The notes: generated from the letters alone by a model not told the origin. DNA of 64,000 nucleotides from Eledone cirrhosa (GCA_964016885.1 OZ024745.1:48606542-48670541), one strand, 5' to 3'. Positions 1 through 11,274 are shown, counted from the stretch's first letter. Numbers and translations: made by a program.

Positions 1-44
1 TGCTAGCGTGGAGGAACGGACGTAAAACGGTGATGATGATGATG
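1..44 (+). repeat. LINE/SINE 3' tail remnant ending (GATGAT)n
   Basis: The window opens inside a repeat. 'TGCTAGCGTGG', 'ACGGACGTAAAACGG' and then GATGATGAT are the same three blocks that end the LINE at 33.4 kb. Only the last ~44 bases are in the window, so its parent (LINE or SINE) cannot be told. Confidence 0.75.
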
Positions 45-489
45 ACTAATATACAAGGGCTCCCAACTAGATTTAAATACTTATGATGAAAAATAATTCC
101 ATGAATTAATAATAGACAGACTCTGTTTCACACTGGTTGCAGTTGAAACTTCCACAATGCATCTTTCTTCTGCCAAATTGAGATAAGGGCATCACAACTA
201 AGGATTATTCCCTGTGAGGTTGAATGGCTGATGTAGCAAATATTACTGGCTGTTTTTTGTGGCAACATTTTTTGCTATCTTGTCCTCAGGGTGGCTGAAG
301 CTGCATCTCATAGGAGATTTGTTAGAAGGTTTAATGACAGAAGCTCCAGTCCTAAAATATTATCATTTCTTCTGGTGACAGGGTGCAAGATTTTAAATCA
401 GAATTCCTATAACCAGAACAGTTAGTGCAAGACATTCTATCTATTGGTTTGATGATTCCAGCAATCCATTGCTTTGGACTCATATTATA

Positions 490-835
490 TTTATTGATCA
501 AGAAAGGATGAAATGCCAAGTTGACCTCAGTGGAGTTCAAACTCAGAGCTAAGAGAGCCAGAACAAATATTGCAAAGTAATTAATTTAATTGTTTCTACT
601 TTAGGTACAAGGCCTGCAATTGCCCAGTGCAGTACTGGTACTTTATTTTATCGACCCCGTAAGGATGAAAGGCAAAGTCAACCTCAGCAGGATTTGAACT
701 CAGATCGTAAAGGGACGTAACTATGCTGGAAAGCATGGCGTCCGACCCTCTACCGATACTGCCAATCCACCGCCCTGCAAAGTAATTAATTTAATGCTCT
801 AATATCTCTACCAATCCACCACCTTGGGCTGGTAC
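490..835 (-). repeat. old tRNA-derived SINE, split by a younger SINE
   Basis: Diverged minus-strand SINE pieces lie on both sides of the young copy at 591-776: 'AAGGATGAAATGCCAAGTTG' with 'GTTCAAACTCAGAGC' on the left, and 'CTACCAATCCACCACC' on the right. This is a SINE-into-SINE nest. The left 45-490 bp holds no gene I can support. Confidence 0.6.
591..776 (-). repeat. tRNA-derived SINE with 19-bp target-site duplication
   Basis: Read on the minus strand this has a tRNA-like head: box A around 'TGGCAGTATCGGTAGAG', box B around 'GAGTTCAAATCC'. A conserved body with 'CCTTACGGGGTCGATAAAAT' follows, then a tail rich in 'GTAGAAACAATT'. It is flanked by an exact direct repeat, GCAAAGTAATTAATTTAAT, at 572-590 and 777-795, the footprint of target-primed insertion. 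The type resembles octopus OK/OR SINEs; the family name is inferred. Confidence 0.92.
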
Positions 836-968
836 TTAATTTTATCATCCTCGCAAACATGACCATGAAATGTTTTGAACTTGGAATGCAAAGAACTGGA
901 ACAATTACATTCTCTAAGTGTAGGAATCTTTCCAACTGTCTCAGGTTAATTTTTCTCTTGATGATGAA

Positions 969-1157
969 CACCTTTAATGCTAAAACACCTGAAACCACTC
1001 TTGGTTCTACACGACAAAACTTATATTTTTACAGTATTTATTTCTATATAAAAACTTATTAATGTAATTTTAAGTTATGCTCCAAACCCTTCCAAATTCT
1101 TTATTCATTCAAAATGATTTGAAAATCACAAACAGTGTCTTTCATTAGAAATATGGT
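969..1157 (+). repeat. piggyBac-like MITE, partial
   Basis: The stretch shares the interior and 3' end of the TTAA-flanked MITE family seen intact at 6449-6709 and 35176-35423: 'GGTTCTACACGACAAAAC', then 'CAGTGTCTTTCATTAGAAAT' and 'ATGGTAACA'. A poly-T run follows instead of the usual AGGGTTAA end, so this end is damaged. Confidence 0.65.
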
Positions 1158-1159
1158 AA

Positions 1160-3540
1160 CAATTTTTTTTTTTTTTTGTAATATATATATATATATTTTT
1201 TTCCCCGTTTTTTAGGTTTTTTTCTATCTACATATATTAATTTAATTTTGGCAGGATATATTTCTGCTGCAATACTAGCAAAATAAATACAGTAAGAATG
1301 TTTGGAAAGCTGAACAAATTAAAAATAAACAATCTATCTTCTTATATTTTCATTAGATTTCTATATTATTCCTTTTCATCATCCATCTAACACTATGATT
1401 TCATATCAGCCATGTTGATTATCTAAGTCTAATAGTTTATTTAAACCTGACAGAAAATATAATTTCTCTTCTCTGACAATGTCAAACTCCATTAAACAAT
1501 GAATGGAAACTGATACTCTGGTAGAATTGACTAGAGACAGTTTTTTTGCAGTTGTTTTTAGCATTCCACTAACTTAACTTCTGCTTTGTTTCACATACGT
1601 ATCTACATACACATAAGCTTTATTCACGTTTCTTAATTTTCACACTACACTGAAGAAAGTGTATCATCTGATATTGTAGAAAGAACTTCAGTTTCATATA
1701 CCTATAGAAGGATGGATCGAGCATTTAAGAGAAAAGGGGAGAAAAAGAGAAAATGAGTTAGAGCCATCATTTTTATGTCCGACCTCCCATACTTGCTTGC
1801 ACAGACTGGACAAAGGCCAGAGCTTATACCAGCATTGTGATGTGATGTTAAGTGATATTAAGAGACTTCTGGTCCATTGCAAGGCTATTTCCCAACTGTT
1901 GCTGATACTCCTTTTCAGCTCACTAAACTGGAGCATCGTGAAATAAAAGGCCTTGCTCAAGGAAACAATTCCTCACCCAGTCTGAGAATCAAACATGATT
2001 TTATTATCAAAAGCCTAACCACAACAAGACATAACGATATCAACAATAAAGTATTTGAGAAAATATTTTAAATAAAAAGATGAACAGGTGAAAGATCTTT
2101 TAGGTAAAAGGTAAATGCTGTTATTTATTAAAAGATGAACAGATAGATGGGTGATTCAGTATAATTCATTAAAGGTTGAAAGATGATATAAATATTATTC
2201 ATTTTAAACATGCTATAATATATGTTGATAAATATTTCAGTCTCACAAGTAAAGAATAATTCAGTCAAAAGAATAAGCAAAAAGTGTTTTCTCAACTCCA
2301 CTATACGTTATAACAAAATTAATCCTTTTATGATCATATTTCTCATGGAAACTATGAGTTCCAAATAATTTTGAATACAATCAAGAATTTGAAGGAATTT
2401 AATACAGAGTCTGATGATTTCTTTATCAATTTCCATGCATTCTTTTGGCTATCAGTGGACTTGGAATTGTCAAAGGAATTGAGGACAATATTGATTCTTT
2501 TGTCTTCTTCCTCTCAATACACTTTTTGTAGACATTGTTGATTTGTTTCTATTTCTGTAACCTTAGAGTGTAAGACATTGGAGTGAGCTGCAGTTACAGA
2601 GTGCAGTTCTGAAGACAAGATTTTTTTTTTTTTTTGTGTGGGAGGTGGGGTTATATCTCAGTGCTGATTTATTGGATCATGTGAGATGGAAAGGTTTTAT
2701 CATGTCACCACAAAGAAGTAGATTGAATGTAGTAGTATTCAGTAGTAATACAGAGCTGTAATATTTATAAGGATGAATAAGCTGAAGCCTAGGGTCGCTG
2801 CTGCAGGAACTAGGTACCCCACAGGAATTAAAGGCTTTACAGAAACTAGGGGTCTATCAATTTTCTTTTATTGAAGCACTATACCTGAAAGCCCAAATAA
2901 TGTAACTAATTTTCTGATAATTAGGCTGGTGCTTGGAATATAACTTAATAAAGATTCCTACATAAAATTATGATGGAAGTAGTTTCTGATAAATAAAAAC
3001 ACTTTAAAACTTTATCTTATATTCTAGAACTAGAGGGTGCTTTGGGACGATTTGGTATCAAATGAGTTAATATAAAAAGAAAATAAATAAATCTAAAAAC
3101 AAAATTTCCAAATTTAGAAACATTTAACTGAATAAATATAAATAGTGTTCGAAAATTCTAGATTTAATCTGTTAAGTTAATTATACGCCAGTCTTAAACA
3201 GAATAATGTTTTTAATTAGATATAGGAGTTGTAATTAGGCATGTAATTTCGACAGTCATGACTTTCTTAAAGACATTTGCCAAGATAAAGATAAATGCTT
3301 CAAATGGGAAAATAAAATTTGGGTTACAGACTGAGTTTGTCTAGTAGTTACTACTTACTCCATGGTTCTTGCTACAACAACAACAATATCAACAATATTA
3401 TTATTATAATCATTATTATTATTTATTTATATATTTATTTACTTTTTGGCATATAGATAAAAGGAAGTAAAAACACGAACTCCAAACAGAAAATAGAGAA
3501 AGGGGTCTATTAATTGTAAACATACATTACTTTATAATTC
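1160..3540. other. AT-rich non-coding stretch with one old repeat
   Basis: No gene found. Homopolymer T runs lie near 1165 and 2620. Around 1790-2045 is a diverged repeat also seen near 34925-35155 and 39110-39245 ('ACTGGAGCATCGTGAAAT' against 'ACTGGAGCAACATGAAA'). The rest looks like unique AT-rich DNA. Confidence 0.5.
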
Positions 3541-3550
3541 AAAAGATAGT

Positions 3551-3601
3551 ATATATATATGTATGCGTGTGTATTTATATGTGTGTGTGTGTTTGTATAT
3601 A

Positions 3602-3651
<50 letters not shown>

Positions 3652-3690
3652 TATATGTATGTATTCATGTGTGTCTATATATATTCACAC
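3551..3690. repeat. TA/TG/CA microsatellite
   Basis: Runs of (TA)n, (TG)n and (CA)n alternate. The apparent YIYIYI-type reading frame here is a by-product of the repeat. Confidence 0.95.
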
Positions 3691-4135
3691 ACACAAGCAA
3701 AATAAATATACAAAATTCAGTTGCAAAAATAAAAATATAAATAAGGGTAAAAATATAGGGTAGCCATACCTACCATCACATTCTAGTGTTTTCTCCCTAC
3801 TCCAGTTTCTAAGCAAAACAAGAGAGATGGCTCATTCATCCACATCATAGATTTTAGATAGAATTTGAAGAAGAGGGTGAAGATTTTGTTTGAGATGAAA
3901 ACTCTAGCTACTATTCAGTACTTTTAGTCTTTTTAATGCAGTAGATTTAACCATAGTCAACAAATAGTGGAAACTTTACTTTCCTTTGAATTATCATTTC
4001 TTTAATTTTTTTTTTCACTGTTTGCTGACTATGGCAAAATCAATTCTATTAAAAAAAATAATGGAATGGAAACTGATCGTCAGATAGGACTAAAGAAACA
4101 ATATTTTCATTGCTGATAGTATCTTCTTGCTGTAA

Positions 4136-4265
4136 CTTTTGGCAAAATGAGCAATGCAAAATAAAGTATTTAGCTCAAGAATACAAAGCACTGCCTGGTC
4201 CAAGAATTGAACCGACAACTTTACAATTGTGAGCTAAATACACTAATCATTAAGCCACTCAGAGT
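4136..4265 (-). repeat. tRNA-derived SINE head, diverged
   Basis: On the minus strand a box A-like 'GTGGCTTAATGATTAG' is followed about 35 bp later by a box B-like 'GGTTCAATTC'. The spacing fits a tRNA-derived pol III promoter. No cloverleaf with intact acceptor stem was found, so it is called a SINE and not a tRNA gene. 3691-4135 holds nothing recognised. Confidence 0.6.
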
Positions 4266-4332
4266 ATTGAAATAAAAAAAAAACAACTATTAATAAAGTT
4301 TATAAGATAAAACATGTTTCATGTACCATGAG

Positions 4333-5481
4333 AAAAGGTGAGTTCTACTGTTACAGTTAGAGTACCTTACCTGATCTGTTAACCAAAAGGTGAGTTCTAC
4401 TGTTACAGTTAGAGTACCTTACCTGATCAGTTAACCAAAAGGTGAGTTCTACTGTTACAGTTAGAGTACCTTACCTGATCAGTTAACCAAAAGGTGAGTT
4501 CTACTGTTACAGTTAGAGTACCTTACCTGATCAGTTAACCAAAAGGTGAGTTCTACTGTTACAGTTAGAGTACCTTACCTGATCTGTTAACCAAAAGGTG
4601 AGTTCTACTGTTACAGTTAGAGTACCTTACCTGATCTGTTAACCAAAAGGTGAGTTCTACTGTTACAGTTAGAGTACCTTACCTGATCAGTTAACCAAAA
4701 GGTGAGTTCTACTGTTACAGTTAGAGTACCTTACCTGATCAGTTAACCAAAAGGTGAGTTCTACTGTTACAGTTAGAGTACCTTACCTGATCAGTTAACC
4801 AAAAGGTGAGTTCTACTGTTACAGTTAGAGTACCTTACCTGATCTGTTAACCAAAAGGTGAGTTCTACTGTTACAGTTAGAGTACCTTACCTGATCAGTT
4901 AACCAAAAGGTGAGTTCTACTGTTACAGTTAGAGTACCTTACCTGATCAGTTAACCAAAAGGTGAGTTCTACTGTTACAGTTAGAGTACCTTACCTGATC
5001 AGTTAACCAAAAGGTGAGTTCTACTGTTACAGTTAGAGTACCTTACCTGATCTGTTAACCAAAAGGTGAGTTCTACTGTTACAGTTAGAGTACCTTACCT
5101 GATCTGTTAACCAAAAGGTGAGTTCTACTGTTACAGTTAGAGTACCTTACCTGATCAGTTAACCAAAAGGTGAGTTCTACTGTTACAGTTAGAGTACCTT
5201 ACCTGATCTGTTAACCAAAAGGTGAGTTCTACTGTTACAGTTAGAGTACCTTACCTGATCAGTTAACCAAAAGGTGAGTTCTACTGTTACAGTTAGAGTA
5301 CCTTACCTGATCTGTTAACCAAAAGGTGAGTTCTACTGTTACAGTTAGAGTACCTTACCTGATCAGTTAACCAAAAGGTGAGTTCTACTGTTACAGTTAG
5401 AGTACCTTACCTGATCTGTTAACCAAAAGGTGAGTTCTACTGTTACAGTTAGAGTACCTTACCTGATCTGTTAACCAAAAG
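4333..5481. repeat. 52-bp minisatellite, ~22 near-identical copies
   Basis: A head-to-tail array of a 52-bp unit that starts AAAAGGTGAGTTCTACTG. Copies are almost identical except for one position in GATC(A/T)GTT; read along the array the states are T AAA TT AAA T AAA TT A T A T A TT. Each unit contains AAG|GTGAGT on the plus strand and CAG|GTAAGG on the minus strand, both full matches to the metazoan 5' splice-site consensus. It also holds the palindromes GTTAAC and, in the A variant, TGATCA. It has no long reading frame. Confidence 0.97.
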
Positions 5482-5561
5482 AAAATGTGAGATAATCCTC
5501 CTAATAGACTTGTCAAAAAACTCTGGTGAGTTAATGTACAAACCTATGTAGAGAACAGCTT

Positions 5562-5738
5562 CATATCGGTAGAGGGTCCGACACCATGCTTTGATGCATA
5601 GAGTTACGGCCCTTGCCATTCTGAGTTCAAATCCCGCCGAAGTTAACTTTGCCTTTCATCCTTACGGGGTCGATAAAATAAAGTACCAGTAATACATTGG
5701 GATAATTGCTGGCCTTGTGCCAAAAGTAGAAACAATTA
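5562..5738 (+). repeat. tRNA-derived SINE (young)
   Basis: Plus-strand copy of the common SINE: 'GAGTTCAAATCCCGCCG' (box B), 'CCTTACGGGGTCGATAAAAT', then 'AAAAGTAGAAACAATTATT'. The 5' head is shortened and begins at about 'ATCGGTAGAGGG'. Confidence 0.88.
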
Positions 5739-5755
5739 TTACATTTATAGAATAT

Positions 5756-5954
5756 GGTCGATTAGCAGTGGACAAATGCTTTGCAGTATTTGTTCTGGCT
5801 TTTTACATTCTGAATTGAAATTCCACTATGGTAAACTTTGCCTTTCCTCCTTCTAAGGTCGATAAAATAAAGTACTAATAAAGCACTGAGGCCAATATAA
5901 TCAACTTTCCCTTCTTCACCAAATTACAGGCTTTTGCCTAAAGTAGACATTATT
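5756..5954 (+). repeat. tRNA-derived SINE (old, long-body subfamily)
   Basis: A diverged copy with the extra pyrimidine-rich block 'ATCAACTTTCCCTTCTTCACC' shortened by one base or more relative to other long copies, and the tail 'TGCCTAAAGTAGA'. It sits directly after the younger SINE at 5562-5738 in the same direction. Confidence 0.72.
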
Positions 5955-6143
5955 ATAAATAAGTGAGTGGCCTACTCTAAGCATGCACCTATAGATTGGA
6001 GAGAACAGAGAAGGGGCACTTTTCTAAGGTGCTCATGGTGATTAGGATGAACTTGAATCTGTGGGGTTCCTAAATTATCCCTAGGGGCTGCTCCCCCTTA
6101 TTGGAGAATTCTGTTGTTATTAATTTATTACCTGTAACTTTGT

Positions 6144-6310
6144 TCCCGTCCTACCCTTGCAAGCAGGGAAAAACGGACATAACATGATGATGATGATGAT
6201 GATGATTTTCTGTTTACTTGTTTTATGTAAATCCCCACTGTCCCTGTTTATTTGTATTGTTCTTTGTTTTGGCCCTAGTGGCCAATAAAAAATCCTCATT
6301 ACATTCACAT
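6144..6310 (+). repeat. LINE 3' end with (GATGAT)n and polyadenylation signal
   Basis: 'AAAAACGGACATAACATG' and a (GATGAT)n run are followed by a second LINE-like terminus ending 'GGCCCTAGTGGCCAATAAAA'. That ending resembles 'GGGCCCTGCGTGGCTAATAAA' after the LINE remnant at 63.7 kb, so two 3' ends appear juxtaposed. AATAAA is the expected polyadenylation signal. No coding sequence remains. Confidence 0.6.
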
Positions 6311-6448
6311 CTTATGTATCAACAAATCATACAGCCATGTCTGTAGAACTTCACACAAGTTGGAAACACTTTTAAATAGCTCTGACAGACTATGTTCAGA
6401 AAGTATTCAACCTGAAATGAAAGGAATTCCTTATGTCTCACACATAAC

Positions 6449-6709
6449 TTAACCCTTTTGATACCAAACTGCATGAAACCCCACAAGCCTTTATGATACA
6501 AGGATGTTTGTTTCAAAGTGTTTATATTTATATTTCAATCTCCCATTATAATTCTATGAAAAAACAGTTAGGTTATGGTCCAAATACCAGCTCAATAAAT
6601 GACAAAAATAGTTATATTACTAAATCCCAACAAATTTTTGAATATTTTCAAAATTAATTGAAAATCATAGATAGTGTCTTTTACTAAAATATGGTAATAA
6701 AAAAGTTAA
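6449..6709 (+). mobile_element. piggyBac-like MITE with TTAA ends
   Basis: Bounded by TTAA on both sides. The left terminus is TTAACCCTTTTGATACCA; the right end reads ATGGTAATAAAAAAGTTAA, its approximate inverted complement. Length is 261 bp including both TTAA. TTAA targets and CCC-starting termini are typical of the piggyBac superfamily. There is no reading frame, so the element is non-autonomous. 6710-7268 holds no recognised feature. Confidence 0.75.
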
Positions 6710-7268
6710 GTTTGTTGGTCTCATTTTTGTCCAAAGAATATGACACCAGAAAAGGAGTGTAGGACTAAGAATGAGAAAATTAGATGATTTGTCTTTCAAG
6801 GAAATTGTTCTTCTTACTATTGTGATGTATATATATTTTTAGTTTGTTTTTGTGGTTATTGTGGAACCACTGTGGTAGTGAAGATTTATCAAACAGAAGA
6901 AGTAGGAAATCAGTGGATGAGTGTAGCAGTACCTTCTTTTAAAATTAGTTGAAGTATATATGCCTGGTATGAAGGTGTATTTTCTGCCATTCATATTTTA
7001 AACAGTACTATTATTATCCTATTTTCTTTCTTGAGACAGAACACTATAATCTCTGGCTTCATGCAGGAAGTATTTAAATTTTCCAGCCTATTCTTTAAAC
7101 GTTTATCCATTAATGTTGTGTGGGCAATGTTGTGTGAAATAGAAAGATAATAAGAAACTTTTCCCATGATATAAAAATGCTAAATTACTAGGTCTTTTAG
7201 GGAGCTTTGATGGTCACTTGACCTGCTTTAAATACTAGCTAAATCTCCCTCAAATCATAACTGCCATT

Positions 7269-7786
7269 TTAACCTTTTTGTTACCATGTGTTTCAAAAAT
7301 TTGGAGAAATTTTATAAAATAAGCTAATATTTTAATATCATTAAGCTGCTGTTATTAACATAAAACATTCAAGCATAAAATCACAATAAGAGGTGTCCTA
7401 ACATTCAATTTACCCTGTAAGATGGCAGTGGTGGTGCCTTGACAAACACCACACCATTTGCACTGTAAGGCAGTATTGCTGCTGTCATGACAAAAAGCAT
7501 CTGATCCACCCAGTATTGTGGTAATGAAGGAGTCACAATAACATGCTCCCAGTATATGCTGTAAAGTAGTTGTAGCCATAGAAACCAAGCCCAAAACAGA
7601 GTGTACAAGCAAAATATGGTCACTTGACTCATCTAGCCTCCATGTGACAGCCTGGCTAACCTATGCAAGCATGGAAAATAGATGTTAAATGTTGATCATG
7701 GGGATCACTATGAACACTTTACAACAGACAGTTTTGTATCACAAAACCAGCAGCAGCTCCAGGCAGGTTGATATCTAAAGGGTTAA
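7269..7786 (-). mobile_element. piggyBac-like MITE interrupted by a SINE-like repeat
   Basis: In reverse orientation the 5' terminus at the right is TTAACCCTTTAGATATCA and the 3' terminus at the left is TTAACCTTTTTGTTACCA. The ~518-bp length is twice normal because a GATGAT-tail type repeat sits inside (about 7400-7690: 'GTAGCCATAGAAACCAAGCC', 'CTATGCAAGCATGGAAAATA'). The nesting gives a relative age: MITE first, repeat second. Confidence 0.65.
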
Positions 7787-7789
7787 AAA

Positions 7790-8730
7790 TTGATAGATCA
7801 TGCCCTACGTTCCCCTAAAAAACACAGAATAGTCATGACTGTTATGCTTTTCTTCATGAGTCTGCTCCATTTATGTTGACTTGGTACTAAACAACAACAG
7901 CAGTTACAAAATCAACAACAGCCTTTATGATTTTTTACCTCGCATTGTCATTTATTTTTTTGTCAAATGTCAGGATTTATGCAATATTTTCCTTATGTTA
8001 CATCAACAACAGTAACTATCACATACTATGTTTTCTCTGTAATATTGGTTTAGCCTTCACATTTGTAGAGCCATCTGGTTCTTATACTGATAGAATAATA
8101 ATTCTTCATTCTGTTATACTCATCTGTTCAGCTTCACAAGCCAGAAACAATGATGATAACATCCTAAACAATATTCTGTAATAATTCATTTCAGATTTTG
8201 AAACACACAATCACCAATTTCTGATTTTGGAGTAATATATTTTATGGTGGCTGCCAACTCGTTTTCGAGTACGGCCACTACTTTATATCCATGTAGGAGA
8301 ACCCCTACCGATGCGCTGAATGAGTGTGACGTTTTAGTCCAGCCAGCGACTTGAAAACTCTGGTACAAACACTACACTTGTGACAATTATTGATACATAG
8401 TGCTGGGCCCATGGTACCATGTGACGACAAGTGCAGAGAGATCTCCAGATATAAAGCAATGCCTGTGCCGTGAAGATTTTATAGTGAGCAAAGGCACTGC
8501 ACAAAGCCAGTCCCACTCTCTTAACCAAGATGATATTTACCATCAGGGTTGCAGGTGTTATATCAGAGTTTTCCTTCTCCTAGAATTCTGCTTTGACAAA
8601 GGCTAAGGGGTCATCTCTCCTGGTGATTTTGGATGGCCATTGACTCTTAAGAGCTCTTTTGCCCTTTGGCAGGTTTTGATTTTAGTCCTGCAGGATGTCC
8701 AAAGTCACCCTCCTCACCAAGAAACCTTGG
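7790..8730. other. no gene recognised; repeat-like middle part
   Basis: I see no supported gene. Short frames of 60-84 codons here lack any family motif. 8186-8600 has higher GC and looks like part of an interspersed repeat, but I found no second copy in the window to prove it. Confidence 0.4.
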
Positions 8731-8732
8731 TG

Positions 8733-8830
8733 GGGTTGCCAGTTTAGTCGCCAACGACCTGACCATGAAATAGGTTGTACTGGGATACATGTTACCAGTA
8801 GCACCAACTGGTGACCTGACATGAATATAT
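8733..8830 (-). repeat. interspersed repeat, second copy at 58.86 kb
   Basis: Its reverse complement ('CATGTATCCCAGTACAACC', 'GACTAAACTGGCAACCCC') matches 58855-58935 ('CATGTATCCCAGCACAACC', 'GACTAAACTGGCTTCCCC'). The match is broken by scattered changes, as expected for old dispersed copies. Confidence 0.7.
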
Positions 8831-8919
8831 TTTATACATACATACATACATGCATATAAATTCATGTATACACATATGTATGTACATATGTATACATATT
8901 TTTATATATATAAATATAT

Positions 8920-9150
8920 ATAAGCACCTGGTCCACCCTGTAACATGATCATGCTAGTGCCACAATAAAAAGTACCCAGCCCATGCTGTAAATGTGATTG
9001 GCATTAGGAAAGGCATCCAGCCATAGAAACCAAGCTAAAAAAGTTGTGTGAGCAAGATATGGTCTCCAGATCTGACTTGTTTCACAACAGGACAAATCAT
9101 CTAGCATATGCTAGTGTGGAATAATAGAAATTAAATGGTGATGATGTTGA
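8920..9150 (+). repeat. GATGAT-tail SINE/LINE 3' repeat, diverged
   Basis: Same block order as the 3' region of the LINE at 33.2-33.5 kb: 'AGTACCCAGCCCATGCTGTA', 'GGCATCCAGCCATAGAAACC', 'CAACAGGACAAATCATCTAG', then GGTGATGATG. The LINE's coding part is missing. Confidence 0.8.
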
Positions 9151-9154
9151 TATC

Positions 9155-9162
9155 TATCTATC

Positions 9163-9208
<46 letters not shown>

Positions 9209-9290
9209 GGGGAGGGGGGGTGATATCTATTTATCTATCTATATATATATATGTGTGTGTGCGCGTGCGTATTCGTATATATATATATGA
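9155..9290. repeat. TA/TATC microsatellites with short G-rich insert
   Basis: (TA)n tracts flank a 'GGGGAGGGGGGG' segment. Confidence 0.9.
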
Positions 9291-9464
9291 CTATCCAGGC
9301 AAACTTGAACTGTTAAGGTATCATTCCTGGATATGTCAATATTTATAAAACAAACTTTGTATTTTATCTGATGAGAGTATACCAAAGTTTTGGTACCCTT
9401 GAAATATATATAATAGAATAAATATGGTTTTATAAATATAGTTTCCATTTATTAATATCATTGA

Positions 9465-9622
9465 TATATATCATCATCATCATCATCATCATCGTTTAAC
9501 GTCCATATATATATATATATATATATTAGAAAGAACATCTATGAGAATTTAAAGAAAAGACTTACTTATATATGCCCCATTAAACCTTGCTAGCAAGGAA
9601 AATAGATGTTAAATGATGACGA

Positions 9623-9640
<18 letters not shown>
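9465..9640. repeat. two GATGAT-tail fragments in opposite directions
   Basis: A minus-strand tail (CATCATCATCATCATCGTTTA) shortened to its last ~40 bases, and then a plus-strand tail 'CTTGCTAGCAAGGAAAATAG' followed by GATGACGATGAT. Both abut (TA)n microsatellites. Confidence 0.7.
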
Positions 9641-9665
<25 letters not shown>

Positions 9666-9718
9666 AGTCAATATATTTCCTTTTCAATTTTCATATATGG
9701 TCTCTCTCTATTATCATT

Positions 9719-10118
9719 CTTCAGAACATCTGTTGAATCACTGTTGTTGTCTAGATCAGGTACATGGACCCTTACACAAGCAGTTGAGAAAAACTAGATG
9801 CTTAGGGTTATACAAACATAAACTAGTGTCAACATATTACGGAAACTTGCCCAAGATAAGAACTACAATTACTCAAAGACGGTTACGATTTGCAGGACAT
9901 TGCTGGAGAAGTAAGCAGGACATTATACACAAGCTACTATTGTGGGAACCAAACATGGGAGATGCAGTAGAAGAAGATCTACTCGAACCTTCATCGGTCA
10001 ACTCTCAAGTGATACAAGCCTCAGTGGGGAACAGTTGACAGGAGCAATGGAAAATAATGAATTGTGGAGAGACTTTGTCAGAAATGTTCGACTGTGGTAG
10101 CAATGAAGATGATGATCT
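9719..10118 (+). pseudogene. LINE ORF C-terminal region, frameshifted
   Basis: Translation in two frames gives segments typical of the C-terminus of non-LTR retrotransposon proteins: 'GTWTLTQAVEK' in one frame, then 'LPKIRTTITQRRLRFAGHCW' and 'LLLWEP' in the next, and finally 'WRDFVRNVRLW' in a third before a GATGATGATG tail. The reverse transcriptase core is absent (5' truncation). The frame changes show it is dead. The family assignment rests on remembered motif patterns. Confidence 0.8.
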
Positions 10119-10454
10119 GTACCACTTTTTCATATACAAATGTTGTTTTTTTTGCTATTTCTATTTTCTGTCAAAGAATTACTATGTTGAATTCTTTATC
10201 AGTTTATGTATCTACAACACAATATACAATGGAATATTACTTATGTCAAGGCAGCAAGATAAGTTGTCAATGGGGAGTGGTTAATGCCATTATGTCTGTT
10301 CATGTGACTATTCTTTTACTGGCTTCAATTACTAGACTGCGGTCATGCTGGAGCACTACCTTGAAGGGTCGACCCCAGTACTCATTTTGTTTTTGTCAAT
10401 CCTGCTACTCATTTTATCAATCTCTAGATATACACAAACAGTAAATGTTATCTA

Positions 10455-10530
10455 TCCATCCATCCAGCAGATATATGCGAGCATGGAAAATAAATGTTAA
10501 ATGATGATGACGGTGATGATAATACAACAG
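10455..10530 (+). repeat. GATGAT-tail fragment
   Basis: 'GCGAGCATGGAAAATAAATG' then GATGATGACGGTGATGAT, the terminal part of the shared LINE/SINE tail. Confidence 0.75.
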
Positions 10531-10544
10531 GTATATGCTTACTA

Positions 10545-10690
10545 AATTTCACTGACAAGGTACTGGTCAACCCAGGGTTATATAGCAAAAAATACTTGTT
10601 TAAGGTGCCATGCAGGGGGAACTGAACCTGAACCCACGTGGTTGTGAAGTGAACTCCTTAACCACACAGCCATATCTCTGCCTATTATTA
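10545..10690 (-). repeat. tRNA-derived SINE of a second family
   Basis: On the minus strand the head reads 'TGGCTGTGTGGTTAAGGAG' (box A) and 'GGTTCAGTTCC' (box B). Related copies lie at about 34460-34560 and 37375-37475. 10691-11270 holds no recognised feature. Confidence 0.75.
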
Positions 10691-11274
10691 ACCAACTTCT
10701 GGTTTCCTCATTAAAACTATATTTTGAGAGACAAACAAACGATAAACTTGACAGACAATATCAAAAATATTTCTACATACTAGATGAGCTGAGACAGATT
10801 GAAAAACAAGATTCATTGCATTGCAAGCTTGTCTAACACACTAGCATCGAATGAAAAACGTTAAAAAAATGCTCCTAATAGATATTTAGATAAGGCAAGA
10901 AAGACAAAGAGGATTTAGCTATTTTCAATGCACATGCACACATATATACAGCAAGCTAATGAAAGATTTTGTATATGATTGCTTGATTTGCTTGAAATAG
11001 CAACCAAATCTTTCTTGTATCACAATCCAACCATCTTAAAAAATATGAAGGATACATTAGATAATATAATGCTTGCTATACCCTACGCATCCCCATCACA
11101 CACAAAATGATTGTAGGGCTATGGGTAAAATGTCTTTGATTATAGGTCTGCTAAATTTGAGTTGATCAAACAACGATAACAAAACAAGCAGCCACCACCA
11201 CAAAAACAACAACATACACATATATCTCTAAAGCAAGGGATTCAAATTCAAGGATATGATTCAATCAATGGAAC

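Noticed and set aside
4333..5481. Tandemly repeated exons
   Set aside because: Donor and acceptor-like sites exist, but the implied 19-bp introns are too short to splice and the 33-bp segment has stops in all frames.
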